A DNA stretch of 64,000 nucleotides from an uncultured Paenibacillus sp. (GCA_937895345.1 CALAWP010000051.1:62001-126000); one strand, 5' to 3'. Shown: positions 48,242 to 57,270, numbered from the stretch's first letter. The notes: generated by a model not told the origin, from the letters alone. Made by a program: numbers and translations.

Positions 48242-50179
48242 CTACAACGATTCCTTGATAACCCGTTTGCTGTACAGCACCGACAGCAGCCCGAAGACGG
48301 AGTAGAGCGCCGTATACAGCAGCATGACGAGCACCATTGGCGTCCACAGCTCCGTGCCGAAGAAAAACCATCCGGATTTCACGGCAAAATAACTGTGGGA
48401 CAAGCCGACCGCCAGCGGTATGCCGAAGTTGAACAGCTGCTTGATCTGGATGCCGCCCAGCAGATTGCTGCCGGAAAAGCCCAGCTTGCGCAAAATGGTG
48501 TAGCTCGGCCTTTCCTCCTCGCTCTCGTCCATTTGCTTGAAATACAAAATGCAGCCGGACGTAATGAGAAACGTCAACCCGAGGAACCCGACGATGAACA
48601 TCGCCATCCCCATATTTACCTTCTGATTCGTAATGAGCGTCTGTTGGGAATAGGAGCCCGCCTTCTGTTCGAAGCCCAGCCTCACGTAGATGGCTTCGGC
48701 TTCCTTCAGCTGGGAGCGATCGGCAATGTCGATGCCCACGTACGTGTTGTGCTCGCGTTGCAGCTCGGGATTCGCCTCGGCCTCCAGCTTCTCGAACAAC
48801 GACTGATCGACGATGGCCGTAGGCATGTTGATCGCGTAATACCAGGAGACGACCGTCTCCTTGTTGATTCCGGTCAAATCCATCGGAGTGTTCTCCTTTA
48901 CGCCCCGAAAGACCAGCTTGCCCCTGTCCTTCAGGGACAAAAATTGCATCAAAGCGTCGTCGAAGCCGGTGAACCGCGCCTCGCCCGGCGCCACGTCAAC
49001 CCCTGGCACCGTCTCGTCGCTGACGACCGACAGCACCATCGTATCCTTCTGTTCGCCTCCGATGGTCGCCCCGATAATTTGGGATACGTCGGCTTCCATA
49101 TGGATGACCTTCCGGCGCGTTTCCGCATAGCCGATGCCCGCATCGTCCAGCGCGCCTTCAAACGCGGCGATATCTTCGGGCGCGACCAGCGAATAATGAT
49201 TCGGCACCGATTGCCTTGCCGACGACTCCGCCGAATAATACGAAATATAGCTGAGCGACAGCAGCCCGATGGCCAGCGCCGACACCGTCGTAATGATGGT
49301 CAGCAGCAGCGCGTTCGATTTCATCCGGAACATGATGGACGAGAGCGACAGCACTTCCTTCAGCGACAGATAGCCGCCCTTGCTCTTGCGAATCAGATTG
49401 AAGACGAAGCTGACCGAACCTTTGTAGAACAAATAAGTGCCGACAATGACCGAGCCGAGAATGAACAGCATCGCCATATACAGGCTGGTCATCGTAAGGA
49501 AATCGCCGCCGAACAGCTTGGTCGATACGAAGTAGCCCGCACCGATCAAGCCGAGCCCCAGCAAACCGATCAGCACTTGTCCCAGGCTCATTCGGCTCAC
49601 CTTGTTCTCCGTCGTGGAGACGACGCGGAACAGCGACAGAATGCTTTGCCGTTTAATAAACGTAAAGTTCATGATCATAATCAGAACATAGATAGCCGAA
49701 AAAACTAGGACGGTCTGAACGAGCGCCTCCGCCGAAAACCGAAGCTCGGCTTGCTGCTCCACTCCGACGATCTTGAACAAAATCATCAGAATAAGCCGGG
49801 AGAAGACAAAGCCGCAGCCGATGCCCAGCAGCATGGAGCCAAAATACAGCATCAGATTTTCGCTGCTCAAAATGCGGAATATTTTCCCCTTCGTCAAGCC
49901 GATCAACTGGAACAACCCGATTTCCTTGCTGCGCCGCTTGATGAACATCGTGTTGGCATACAGCAGAAAGACGGATACGATCGCCACCAGCAGCACCGAA
50001 GCCGCCCGGATCGCCGCGCCGCCCTTGACCGAGCCCTCATACGGATCCATCGCGGGATCGAATTGCAAGGTAACGAAGGAGAAGTAAAGCGCGACGCTGA
50101 AGATTAACGCAAAGACGTACAAATAGTAATTTTTCAGGTTCTTTTTTAAATTGCGCCAAATCAGGAAGCTCAAGTTCAT
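48242..50179 (-). CDS. BceB-type ABC transporter permease
   Basis: Membrane protein of 645 residues of the bacitracin-resistance class. It has ten predicted helices, two FtsX-like blocks (about 55-300 and 530-640) and a large extracellular domain between helices 7 and 8 (about 320-530), the part that recognises lipid II cycle intermediates complexed with peptide antibiotics. It overlaps the ATPase gene by ATGA. Together with BceA, BceR and BceS it forms a sensing-and-detoxification module in which the transporter itself signals to the kinase. The exact antibiotic is not predictable. Confidence 0.9.
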   Translation of the reverse strand: MNLSFLIWRNLKKNLKNYYLYVFALIFSVALYFSFVTLQFDPAMDPYEGSVKGGAAIRAASVLLVAIVSVFLLYANTMFIKRRSKEIGLFQLIGLTKGKIFRILSSENLMLYFGSMLLGIGCGFVFSRLILMILFKIVGVEQQAELRFSAEALVQTVLVFSAIYVLIMIMNFTFIKRQSILSLFRVVSTTENKVSRMSLGQVLIGLLGLGLIGAGYFVSTKLFGGDFLTMTSLYMAMLFILGSVIVGTYLFYKGSVSFVFNLIRKSKGGYLSLKEVLSLSSIMFRMKSNALLLTIITTVSALAIGLLSLSYISYYSAESSARQSVPNHYSLVAPEDIAAFEGALDDAGIGYAETRRKVIHMEADVSQIIGATIGGEQKDTMVLSVVSDETVPGVDVAPGEARFTGFDDALMQFLSLKDRGKLVFRGVKENTPMDLTGINKETVVSWYYAINMPTAIVDQSLFEKLEAEANPELQREHNTYVGIDIADRSQLKEAEAIYVRLGFEQKAGSYSQQTLITNQKVNMGMAMFIVGFLGLTFLITSGCILYFKQMDESEEERPSYTILRKLGFSGSNLLGGIQIKQLFNFGIPLAVGLSHSYFAVKSGWFFFGTELWTPMVLVMLLYTALYSVFGLLSVLYSKRVIKESL

Positions 50180-50934
50180 GCCTGAACACCGCCCAATACG
50201 CCCTGCGTCTGCATAATGCCGTTGAAGAACGATTGCCGCGATTCGTCGCCTTTGTTCAGCTGGGTATAAATTTGTCCGTCCTTGATGAATACGACGCGGC
50301 TGCAGTAGCTGGCGGCGACCGGATCATGCGTGACCATGACGATGGTCGCTTCAATCTTCTGGTTCAGCTCGCTCAGCTTGTTCAACAGATCGGAGGCCGA
50401 CTTCGAATCGAGCGCGCCGGTCGGCTCGTCCGCAAAAATAATGCTCGGATCGTGAATGAACGCGCGGGCGGCCGACGTCCGCTGCTTCTGTCCGCCGGAT
50501 ATTTCGTTCGGATATTTGTCCCTCAGCTCGTAAATGCCAAGCTCCGTCGCGATTTGCTGAAACTTTGCATCAGCCTCCCGTTTGGATACCTTCTTGATCG
50601 ACAGCGGCAGCAGCACGTTTTCCTTCACCGTGAGCGTGTCCAGCAAATTGTAGTCTTGAAAAATAAAGCCCAAATGGCGCTTGCGAAATTCGGCGAGCTC
50701 CTTTTCTTTCATGCCCGTAAACGTCTTGCCTTCGATCTTGATCGTTCCAAGGCTGACCTTGTCGATGGACGACAGCACGTTCAGCAGCGTCGTCTTGCCG
50801 GAGCCCGATGGACCCATAATGCCGACGAACTCTCCCTTGTCCACGCGCAGATCGATGCCTCGCAGCACCTCCTGCTTGTTGAATTTGTTGCCGTATGTTT
50901 TGGATATTTGATGAGCTTCCAATATAGCCGTCAT
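50176..50934 (-). CDS. BceA-type ABC transporter ATPase
   Basis: ATPase of 252 residues with GPSGSGKTTLLNVLS (Walker A), ISGGQKQRTSAARAFIHDP (signature), IIFADEPTGALDS (Walker B) and the switch His in VTHDPVAAS, typical of MacB/BceA proteins. Start at 50934 precedes the permease gene with a four-base overlap. Expression probably depends on BceR through the palindrome at 51063-51094. Confidence 0.93.
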   Translation of the reverse strand: MTAILEAHQISKTYGNKFNKQEVLRGIDLRVDKGEFVGIMGPSGSGKTTLLNVLSSIDKVSLGTIKIEGKTFTGMKEKELAEFRKRHLGFIFQDYNLLDTLTVKENVLLPLSIKKVSKREADAKFQQIATELGIYELRDKYPNEISGGQKQRTSAARAFIHDPSIIFADEPTGALDSKSASDLLNKLSELNQKIEATIVMVTHDPVAASYCSRVVFIKDGQIYTQLNKGDESRQSFFNGIMQTQGVLGGVQA

Positions 50935-51012
50935 CTCTCGTCACTCCCGTCTATTGTCGTTGAACTCCGCTCCGCTCGCGCATCCTGCCGTTCAACTTCC
51001 GTCTCTGAAATT

Positions 51013-51094
51013 ATGATAACCCGATTCCGCCGCCGTTTCCTTCGATTCGCCGAACAAATGACGAAAGCATGTGACAATGTTGTCACATGCTTTC
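51013..51094 (-). promoter_or_regulatory. BceR-type operator and promoter of bceAB
   Basis: A 32-bp palindrome at 51063-51094 (15-bp perfect arms, GAAAGCATGTGACAA and its complement) contains TGACA-N4-TGTCA, close to the BceR consensus TNACA-N4-TGTAA. On the minus strand a TATCAT -10 candidate lies at 51018-51013, putting the palindrome about 72 bases before the start point. The same palindrome may also act as terminator for the upstream bceS gene. Confidence 0.6.
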
Positions 51095-51146
51095 AACTTA
51101 AGCTATCGCGAAGGCAAGCTTCGAAGGCGTTTCCTGCCGCATCGTC

Positions 51147-52160
51147 TCAAGGTTCCCCGCGATCCGCCAGCGCCACGAACTCGTTCCGGCGCGGAAACGT
51201 CAGCGTGAACGCCGTTCCTTCGCCAAGGCCGGACTCGACCTCCATCCGGATCAGCAGCGCGTCCGCTGCCTTGCGGGCCAGATACAGCCCCATGCCGGTA
51301 GCGGCGGCATCCTGATGCTGCGCGGTCGACGTGAAGCCTTTGTCGAAGATGCGGGGCAGGTCCTTCGGATCGATGCCTCGCCCGAAATCCCGGATCGATA
51401 GACGAACGCGCCCAGCCTCCATCCGGCTGTCGATGACGATATCGGACGCTTCGCTGTATTTGACGGCGTTCGTCAGCAGCTGCCGGAGGATAAAGCCCAG
51501 CCATTTGGCGTCGGTCAGCGCTTCGGCGGCCGACAGCGAAACGTCGAAGCCGATCCCCTTTTGCAAACACCACGACTTCAGCTCTTTAATTTCACGGTAG
51601 ACGATCGGCTCCAGCCTCGTCCGTTCGATAAACAAATCGTTCTCCATAAAAGGAATCCGCTTCTGATGCAGCTGACGGTCCAGCAGCAGATGGATGCGCA
51701 GCCATTCGTATTGAAGCTGCGACTTCAGCTTATCGTCCTCCATCCGGTCGATCATCAGCTGCATGGCCGTCAGCGGCGTCTTCACCTCGTGAATCCACGA
51801 CAGCAGCTCGTCCTTCTCCTGCTCAAGCTCGATCCGGCGCATCGTGGATTCCCGCTTGAACCGTTCCGTTTGCAGCGTCAGCAGATCCATGGTCATTTCC
51901 TCAAACGGACTGGAAGGCGGGGCGATGGCGGCCAGATCGTAGGTATCGTCCCATGCGGCCAGACTCCGGTAAAATCTCGTTTCCTTCTGATAGCGCGCAA
52001 ACAGAAAACCGAAGAACAGCAGCGACGAAAGCAGCACGATATAAAGCAGCGAAGACAACGGGATCGAAGCATCGACGGTACCGACAAACAGGACGAGAAA
52101 TTGAAGGGAGAGAAACAACAGTATCCAGCTCAGCCTTTCCCGCAAAAACTTTCGGATCAT
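51147..52160 (-). CDS. BceS-type intramembrane-sensing histidine kinase
   Basis: Kinase of 337 residues with two helices close together (about 11-30 and 36-55) and almost no extracellular loop, the mark of intramembrane-sensing kinases that depend on a BceAB transporter. DHp has His124 in SWIHEVKTPL; the ATPase has LRQLLTNAVKYS, RDFGRGIDPKDLPRIF, and TGMGLYLA. It starts within the ATGA overlap of the regulator stop. Confidence 0.92.
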   Translation of the reverse strand: MIRKFLRERLSWILLFLSLQFLVLFVGTVDASIPLSSLLYIVLLSSLLFFGFLFARYQKETRFYRSLAAWDDTYDLAAIAPPSSPFEEMTMDLLTLQTERFKRESTMRRIELEQEKDELLSWIHEVKTPLTAMQLMIDRMEDDKLKSQLQYEWLRIHLLLDRQLHQKRIPFMENDLFIERTRLEPIVYREIKELKSWCLQKGIGFDVSLSAAEALTDAKWLGFILRQLLTNAVKYSEASDIVIDSRMEAGRVRLSIRDFGRGIDPKDLPRIFDKGFTSTAQHQDAAATGMGLYLARKAADALLIRMEVESGLGEGTAFTLTFPRRNEFVALADRGEP

Positions 52161-52849
52161 ACGGGCTCCGCCTCTTCCGTTGCCATATAGCCCTGTCCCA
52201 CCTTCGTTTCGATAAACGGCGCCAGACCGATCGACTCCAGCTTTTTGCGCAGCCGGTTGACGTTGACGGTCAGCGTATTGTCGCTGACGAACTGCTCGTT
52301 GTCCCACAAGCTCTTCATCAGGTCCTCCCGGCTGACGATGCGGTTTTTGTTCTCGATCAGCAGCTTGAGGATCAGCATTTCGTTTTTGGTCAGCTCGATC
52401 GTTCCCTGTTCGTTCGCCACCGCATTGCGGACGTATTCGACCGTCGCCCCGCGCCAGGAGCGAAGCTCCACCCGTTCGGTATTGTAGTTGTACACTCTGC
52501 GCAGCGTCGCTTGAATCTTGGCGATCAGCACGTCGAAATGAAACGGCTTCTGCACGAAGTCGTCCGCCCCCAGCTGCATGGACATGACCATGTCGGTGGG
52601 ATGATCCCGCGACGACAAAAATATGATCGGCACGTTGGAGTGAGACCGGATCATCCGGCACCAATGAAAGCCGTCGAACTTCGGCAGCTGAATATCGATA
52701 ATGACGAGATCCGGCCGGACAGCGGCAAATTCCTGCATCACTTTGCCGAAGTCCTGGACGCCGTATACGTCGTAGGACCACTGCATGAGCCGCTCCTTCA
52801 CCTCGCGAAACAGCGTCCGGTCGTCTTCGATGAGCATGATTGTGAACAA
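52157..52849 (-). CDS. BceR-type response regulator
   Basis: OmpR-family regulator of 230 residues. Receiver with phospho-acceptor Asp52 in IIDIQLPKFDG; MFTIMLIEDD start and WSYDVYGV match the BceR branch closely. Winged helix at about 130-225 (ELTKNEMLILKLLIENKNRIVSREDLMKSLW, LTVNVNRLRKKL). The start is TTG at 52849 with GGTGATG upstream. Regulates the adjacent bceAB genes by inference from the family and the TGACA-N4-TGTCA palindrome. Confidence 0.92.
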   Translation of the reverse strand: MFTIMLIEDDRTLFREVKERLMQWSYDVYGVQDFGKVMQEFAAVRPDLVIIDIQLPKFDGFHWCRMIRSHSNVPIIFLSSRDHPTDMVMSMQLGADDFVQKPFHFDVLIAKIQATLRRVYNYNTERVELRSWRGATVEYVRNAVANEQGTIELTKNEMLILKLLIENKNRIVSREDLMKSLWDNEQFVSDNTLTVNVNRLRKKLESIGLAPFIETKVGQGYMATEEAEPV

Positions 52850-53001
52850 GAGGCATCACCACGCATTAGAGTAAAATATCGTCATGCTCTATCCAGTGTA
52901 TCGGAATTGCTCGGCCCGCGCCAATCCAAGCGTCATTTCCTGCAGAACGCAGCATACGTTTCGCGTTGACCTGTAAGCTCGTCATAGAGTGAAACATATG
53001 C

Positions 53002-53454
53002 CTAGCTATAGGAGAACAACCGGGCTTTCGCCTTCTCCGCCTCTTCCGGCGACCGATGGACATGCACCACTTCGTTCACGTCAAACTTGTTGCCGTCCGG
53101 ATCGAAAAAGACGAAGTTGATGCCGCAGCTGCCTCGGTCCTCCAAATTCTCGATTCTGACCCCGTTCGACTTCAAATGATCGTGCAGCACTTCGATTTGC
53201 CTGACTTCAAACGTCAGCCGGAACATCTCGTAACCCGCCTTGTTCGGAAACTGATTGTCGATCGGCCCGTCCGTCTCGACCAAGTGCAGCCACTGGCCGT
53301 CCCCCAGCTTCAGGATTGCCTGCGCTTCCGCCGGATTGTAGGGCACCGCGAATTCCAGCCCAAACTGACGCCGCCACCATTCCGCCGACTTCAAGGCGTT
53401 TCGCACCGGCACGTAATTCGAACACACTGTCTTTAAGGCATTTCCATGGATCAT
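53002..53454 (-). CDS. VOC-family protein, single module
   Basis: Protein of 150 residues with one glyoxalase/bleomycin-resistance module: VCSNYVPVRNALKSAEWWRRQFGLEF, LHLVETDGP, MFRLTFEVRQIEVLHDHLKSNGV and the closing INFVFFDPDGNKFDVNEV. Substrate unknown. ATG at 53454 has AAGGGATG upstream; an in-frame start at 53478 is less well placed. The ECF sigma gene lies upstream on the same strand with about 107 bases between. Confidence 0.82.
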   Translation of the reverse strand: MIHGNALKTVCSNYVPVRNALKSAEWWRRQFGLEFAVPYNPAEAQAILKLGDGQWLHLVETDGPIDNQFPNKAGYEMFRLTFEVRQIEVLHDHLKSNGVRIENLEDRGSCGINFVFFDPDGNKFDVNEVVHVHRSPEEAEKAKARLFSYS

Positions 53455-53561
53455 ATTCCGATCATCCCTTCTACGCATTTAGCAATCGCTAATTGGCTTA
53501 TTGTAACTCTCTTCCGCAACAAGAAACGCCGGCGCGGGACGAAACCAAACAGAAGATGGCA

Positions 53562-54227
53562 TTAATTCGATGAAGACACCACCAGGAACATATTGCCGTC
53601 CGGATCTTTGAACGTAAAATGAAGCCTGCGGCCGTCCGTCTTCAAGCCGGCAAGCCGTATGCCTTCCTTCGCGAGTCCGAAATACGCTCGACATATCCCT
53701 TCCGCGTCGGCGCGGCGGAACGCGTCCGTCAATGCGTTCATATCGGCCGGCCCCATCGCTGTATCACGCGCGCTGTTCTTAACCGGACCGGGCGGCTGCT
53801 GCGCCAATTGCTTCAGCTTAAGCCGGGCTCGGCCCAGCGTCACTTGCACCGCCCCTTCCTTCATGCCGACGTAGCCGGCCGTCTCCTTTGCCGTAAAAGC
53901 GAACACATCCATCAACAGCACAATAACGGCCATCTTGGGAGGCAGACGTTCCGCCAGCTGCTCCAGCAGCTCGCGGCTAAACAACGAATCGTCCGGCGCG
54001 GCGGCGTTGTAATCTTCGATCGGAACGCTGACCTTTTGCCCCCTTAATCCGTCAATCCACGCGTGCTTCACGATCCGATACAGGTACGCCTTCGTCACGG
54101 CCCTTTCTTTATTTTGCTGCATGGCCCTCATCAGCCTGACCCAGGCTTCCTGCGCCAAATCTTCGGCATCCCGCCGGTTGCCCGCAATGTGCAGGCTGTA
54201 TTTGTCCACTATCGTTTTCCAGTCCAT
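53562..54227 (-). CDS. ECF-type sigma factor with C-terminal extension
   Basis: Protein of 221 residues. Region 2 (about 5-70) has DAEDLAQEAWVRLMRAM and AYLYRIVKHAWIDGLRG; region 4 (about 90-145) has LPPKMAVIVLLMDVFAFTAKETAGYVGMKEGAVQVTLGRARLKL. About 75 residues follow (KDPDGNMFLVV near the end), reminiscent of the SnoaL-like tails of ECF41-type factors but shorter and different, so it is left unassigned. No anti-sigma gene is adjacent, which fits regulation by the tail. The start at 54227 lacks an obvious ribosome binding site. Confidence 0.82.
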   Translation of the reverse strand: MDWKTIVDKYSLHIAGNRRDAEDLAQEAWVRLMRAMQQNKERAVTKAYLYRIVKHAWIDGLRGQKVSVPIEDYNAAAPDDSLFSRELLEQLAERLPPKMAVIVLLMDVFAFTAKETAGYVGMKEGAVQVTLGRARLKLKQLAQQPPGPVKNSARDTAMGPADMNALTDAFRRADAEGICRAYFGLAKEGIRLAGLKTDGRRLHFTFKDPDGNMFLVVSSSN

Positions 54228-54355
54228 GTCGTTACATTCTCGGAGCCGCGTTGTTTTTCCTCTACATCCTTCAACTTTTTTGGATGGGGCTTAATTTTAA
54301 CGGTTGGTTGTAGAATTCAAAGGGCATAAATCGGTCTGGAGGATGAGGCGGAATA

Positions 54356-54392
54356 ATTGTGTACCATATATACTGTTTATATAATACACAAT
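54356..54392 (+). promoter_or_regulatory. Promoter and TetR-type operator of the DrrAB-like exporter
   Basis: TTGTGT (54357-54362) and TATAAT (54380-54385) are 17 bases apart. ATTGTGTA (54356-54363) and TACACAAT (54385-54392) form an inverted repeat around it, and the spacer holds ATACTGTTTAT, a motif that recurs in the promoter of the tetR gene at 57165-57190. A repressor here would block polymerase. Confidence 0.65.
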
Positions 54393-54407
54393 AAGAGGTG
54401 AAGCCTT

Positions 54408-55298
54408 ATGAAATCCTATGCCGTTGAGGTCGAAAAGCTGCGCAAAAGTTTCGGCAAGCAATCCGTGCTGAACGAGCTTAGCTTCAAAGTGGCCAAAGGG
54501 ACCGTCTTCGCGCTGCTCGGCCCGAACGGCGCCGGTAAAACGACGCTCATTCACATTTTGTCTACCTTGATCAAGCCGGATGGCGGAAGCGCGCGAATCG
54601 AAGGGTACGATGTCGTCTCCGCGCCGGAGGACGTCTGCCGCTCGATCAGTCTGACCGGACAGTTCGCCGCTGTCGACGAAGTGCTGACGGGGCGGGAAAA
54701 CATCTGCATGATGTGCCGCCTGTCCGGTCTGTCGTCCCGGGACAGCCGCATTCGGACGGAAGAGCTGCTGGCGCAATTCGAGCTGGAATCGGCCGCCGGC
54801 AAACGCGCGGCGACTTATTCCGGAGGGATGCGCCGCCGGTTGGACCTGGCCATCAGCCTCGCCGTCAACCGGCCGGTGCTGTTTCTCGACGAGCCGACGA
54901 CCGGATTGGACACGGTCAGCCGCCGCTCGCTCTGGGATATGATTCTGCAATTGAAGCAGCAGGGCATTACGATCTTTTTGACGACGCAGTATTTGGAGGA
55001 GGCCGACCAACTGGCGGATGAAATCGCCGTGCTGAACGGCGGCCGCATTGTCGCGGCCGGGACGGCGGAAGCATTGAAGTCTCGAATCGGAGGGGAAGTC
55101 ATCGAGCTTCGGGACCGGTTCGATCAGGTCGTGCGGACCATTCCGACGAACGGAAGCGTGAACGACGTTCGCCAGCAGTTGAACGAAATCGCTGCTCTGT
55201 ATCCGCCGGATACGCGCATCGCGATCCGCCAGCCGAGCATGGACGACGTGTTTCTCGCCTTGACGACCAACGGAACGAAGGAGGCTTCTCTCGCATGA
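54408..55298 (+). CDS. DrrA-like ABC transporter ATPase
   Basis: ATPase of 296 residues of the drug-exporter (DRA/NodI) class: LGPNGAGKTTLIHILSTL (Walker A), YSGGMRRRLDLAISL (signature), VLFLDEPTTGLDTVSRR (Walker B) and TQYLEEADQLAD after it, with the C-terminal extension of daunorubicin-type ATPases (about 225-296) ending in PSMDDVFLALT. GAGGTG precedes the ATG. Overlaps the permease gene by ATGA. Confidence 0.92.
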   Translation: MKSYAVEVEKLRKSFGKQSVLNELSFKVAKGTVFALLGPNGAGKTTLIHILSTLIKPDGGSARIEGYDVVSAPEDVCRSISLTGQFAAVDEVLTGRENICMMCRLSGLSSRDSRIRTEELLAQFELESAAGKRAATYSGGMRRRLDLAISLAVNRPVLFLDEPTTGLDTVSRRSLWDMILQLKQQGITIFLTTQYLEEADQLADEIAVLNGGRIVAAGTAEALKSRIGGEVIELRDRFDQVVRTIPTNGSVNDVRQQLNEIAALYPPDTRIAIRQPSMDDVFLALTTNGTKEASLA

Positions 55299-56122
55299 AC
55301 AACGTACAATCCCGCACCCAGCCGTCGCCGGTATCGGCGGTCCGGATTCATGAGGTCCGCCCGCCGTCGCTTGCCGTCACCAACGCCGTCTTCATCGGCC
55401 GCAGCATTCGCCACAGCCTGCGCAACGTGGAGTCGCTGCTTATGGCCATCATGCTGCCCGTCATGCTCATGCTGCTGTTCACCTACGTATTCGGCGGCGC
55501 CCTGGATCCGAGCGGCGGTTACGTCAATTATGTCGTCCCGGGCATCATATTGCTGTGCGCCGGCTTCGGCTCTTCAGGCACCGCCATCGACGTCGCGACG
55601 GACATGACGAACGGCATTATCGACCGTTTCCGAACGATGCCGATCCGGAGCATGGGCGTAATTGCCGGCCACGTCGTCGCCAGCCTTATTCGAAATCTGC
55701 TCGCAACGGCCATCGTGTTCGGCGTCGCCCTGCTCGTCGGCTTTCGCCCGGACGCAAGCCTGGTTGGCTGGCTGGGAGCCATCGGCCTGATCGTGCTGTT
55801 CATCCTGACCTTTACGTGGCTGTTCGCCGCCATCGGCCTGGTAACCGGCAGCCCTACCGCCGCCAGCGGTTACGGCTTCATCCTCCTGTTTCTGCCATAC
55901 TTGTCCAGCGCTTTCGTGCCGACGAGCACAATGCCGTCCTGGCTGCAAGGGATCGCGAACCATCAGCCGATTACGCCGGTCATCGAGACCATTCGCGCGC
56001 TGCTGACCGGCATGCCTGCCGGCGATTACGGCTGGAAAGCCGTCGTCTGGTGCGGCGCCATCCTCGCCGTCGCGCTGGTCTGGTGCGGCGCCGCCTTCCG
56101 CCGCAAAGCCGGGCGGCGTTAG
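55295..56122 (+). CDS. DrrB-like ABC-2 type permease
   Basis: Membrane protein of 275 residues with six helices (for example ESLLMAIMLPVMLMLLFTYVFGG, NYVVPGIILLCAGFGSSGTAIDVATDM, LIRNLLATAIVFGVALLVGF, AIGLIVLFILTFTWLFAAIGLV) and the ABC-2 motif FLPYLSSAFVPTSTMP. It forms the channel of an exporter with the preceding ATPase. The substrate is unknown; relatives export anthracyclines, lipids and antibiotics. Confidence 0.9.
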   Translation: MNNVQSRTQPSPVSAVRIHEVRPPSLAVTNAVFIGRSIRHSLRNVESLLMAIMLPVMLMLLFTYVFGGALDPSGGYVNYVVPGIILLCAGFGSSGTAIDVATDMTNGIIDRFRTMPIRSMGVIAGHVVASLIRNLLATAIVFGVALLVGFRPDASLVGWLGAIGLIVLFILTFTWLFAAIGLVTGSPTAASGYGFILLFLPYLSSAFVPTSTMPSWLQGIANHQPITPVIETIRALLTGMPAGDYGWKAVVWCGAILAVALVWCGAAFRRKAGRR

Positions 56123-56178
56123 TCGCTTGCAGGCCGCAGGCCGGGCGGCATCGGCAGTCTCTATCGATTAACGGAGAA

Positions 56179-56307
56179 CCGCCATCCAGCTTGAACGATG
56201 AATCGTTTAAGCTGGATGGCGGTCGGCTATTGCTAGTGTTTTGAACGATTTATCGTTCATTCAACGAGGTCAACCGGACTAAGCCATCATCTTAAGCGAT
56301 AAATCGC
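56179..56307. repeat. Three palindromes with ACGAT-NN-ATCGT cores between the permease and tetR
   Basis: The first, 56179-56222, is a 44-base hairpin: a perfect 14-bp outer stem (CCGCCATCCAGCTT) and an inner AACGAT-GA-ATCGTT. The second, 56242-56259, is TGAACGAT-TT-ATCGTTCA. The third, 56296-56307, is GCGAT-AA-ATCGC. They lie between converging genes; the first could terminate transcription, but all share one core, unlike ordinary terminators. Confidence 0.75.
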
Positions 56308-56347
56308 ATAAAACAAGGCGGGCGCGGTCAAATTGCCGCTCCCGCCC

Positions 56348-57121
56348 TTACATTTTCCGCTGCACGTAATATTCGATGCTGTCCATGATCCGTTCGAAGC
56401 CAAAATCGAGTCCGGTAAGCTCCGAATCGCCGACATCCTCGGAATACGCCCCCGACATCATCACCTGGCTCAAGTATGGAAACCGGTCCGGACTGACCAA
56501 CCGGAACATAGCGGCATGAGCGTCCTTGATGAAGGCATCCGGGCTTGCACCCTCGCGTTCGGCGCGATCCGAATCGATCACGGCCAGACCGCAGGCTCTC
56601 ACATAACTTGCAATCAGCAGCATAAAGGACATCTTTTCCGTATCGGTCAGCGGCAAATTTCGCATGATGCGCAGCAGCCAATCGATGGCGGCGAGATTGC
56701 CGGGCGTCATAGGCAGATGGACGAACGACGTTTCGCCGTACCATGGATGCCTTCGAAACACGCCGACCCCCGCCTCAAAATACTCTCTCATCTCCTGCCG
56801 CCACGACTTCCCCGCATCCTCCGGGGGAATCGGAATGCGGCATACCGCATCCTGCATCAGCACCAGCAGCTCTTCTTTTCCCTTGATATACCTATACAGC
56901 GACATCGTTGTAAAACCGAGGGCTTGTGCGACTTTGCTCATCGACAATGACGACAACCCTTCCCGGTCGGCGATCTCGATGGCGGCATCGACGATTTTGG
57001 CAATGCTGAGCTCGCCTTTCGGCCCTCTTCGCGGCTGCTTGACAATTCCCCAGCTTAACGCGATGCCCGGGGGCAGCTTTGCAAATATTTCATCTTCTTC
57101 CCGGCGTTCATCGCTCCCCAT
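56348..57121 (-). CDS. TetR-family repressor
   Basis: Protein of 257 residues. After a 33-residue N-terminal extension the HTH runs from IAKIVDAAIEIADREGLSSLSMSKVAQALGFTTMSLYRYIKGKEELL (about 38-85). The C-terminal part (about 100-250) matches the TetR_C all-helical ligand domain of tetracyclin-repressor-like proteins (FVHLPMTPGNLAAIDWLLRIM, FGFERIMDSIEYYV). It converges on the DrrAB-like exporter and both promoters share an ATACTGT/ATAAACAGT motif, so it very likely represses that exporter and itself. Confidence 0.88.
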   Translation of the reverse strand: MGSDERREEDEIFAKLPPGIALSWGIVKQPRRGPKGELSIAKIVDAAIEIADREGLSSLSMSKVAQALGFTTMSLYRYIKGKEELLVLMQDAVCRIPIPPEDAGKSWRQEMREYFEAGVGVFRRHPWYGETSFVHLPMTPGNLAAIDWLLRIMRNLPLTDTEKMSFMLLIASYVRACGLAVIDSDRAEREGASPDAFIKDAHAAMFRLVSPDRFPYLSQVMMSGAYSEDVGDSELTGLDFGFERIMDSIEYYVQRKM

Positions 57122-57164
57122 CGCTTAACCCCCCGTTCTCTGAAGCTGCTCGATACCGAGTAGC

Positions 57165-57190
57165 AAACTGTTTATCCTGCATACAGTATA
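57165..57190 (-). promoter_or_regulatory. tetR promoter with operator-like motifs
   Basis: On the minus strand TATACT (57190-57185) can serve as -10, inside ATACTGTAT, and ATAAACAGT follows at 57175-57167. These resemble ATACTGTTTAT in the exporter promoter at 54371-54380. Confidence 0.5.
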
Positions 57191-57270
57191 ACATAACTGC
57201 AGCCGTTCGCCCTGCTCTCTGGGATACGGGGATGGCGGGAGAAACGGTGAGGCGGGAAGTCAGAGGAGGT

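Noticed and set aside
53479..53694. Small minus-strand gene of 71 codons
   Set aside because: Overlaps the sigma factor gene in another frame and has no ribosome binding site or recognisable fold.
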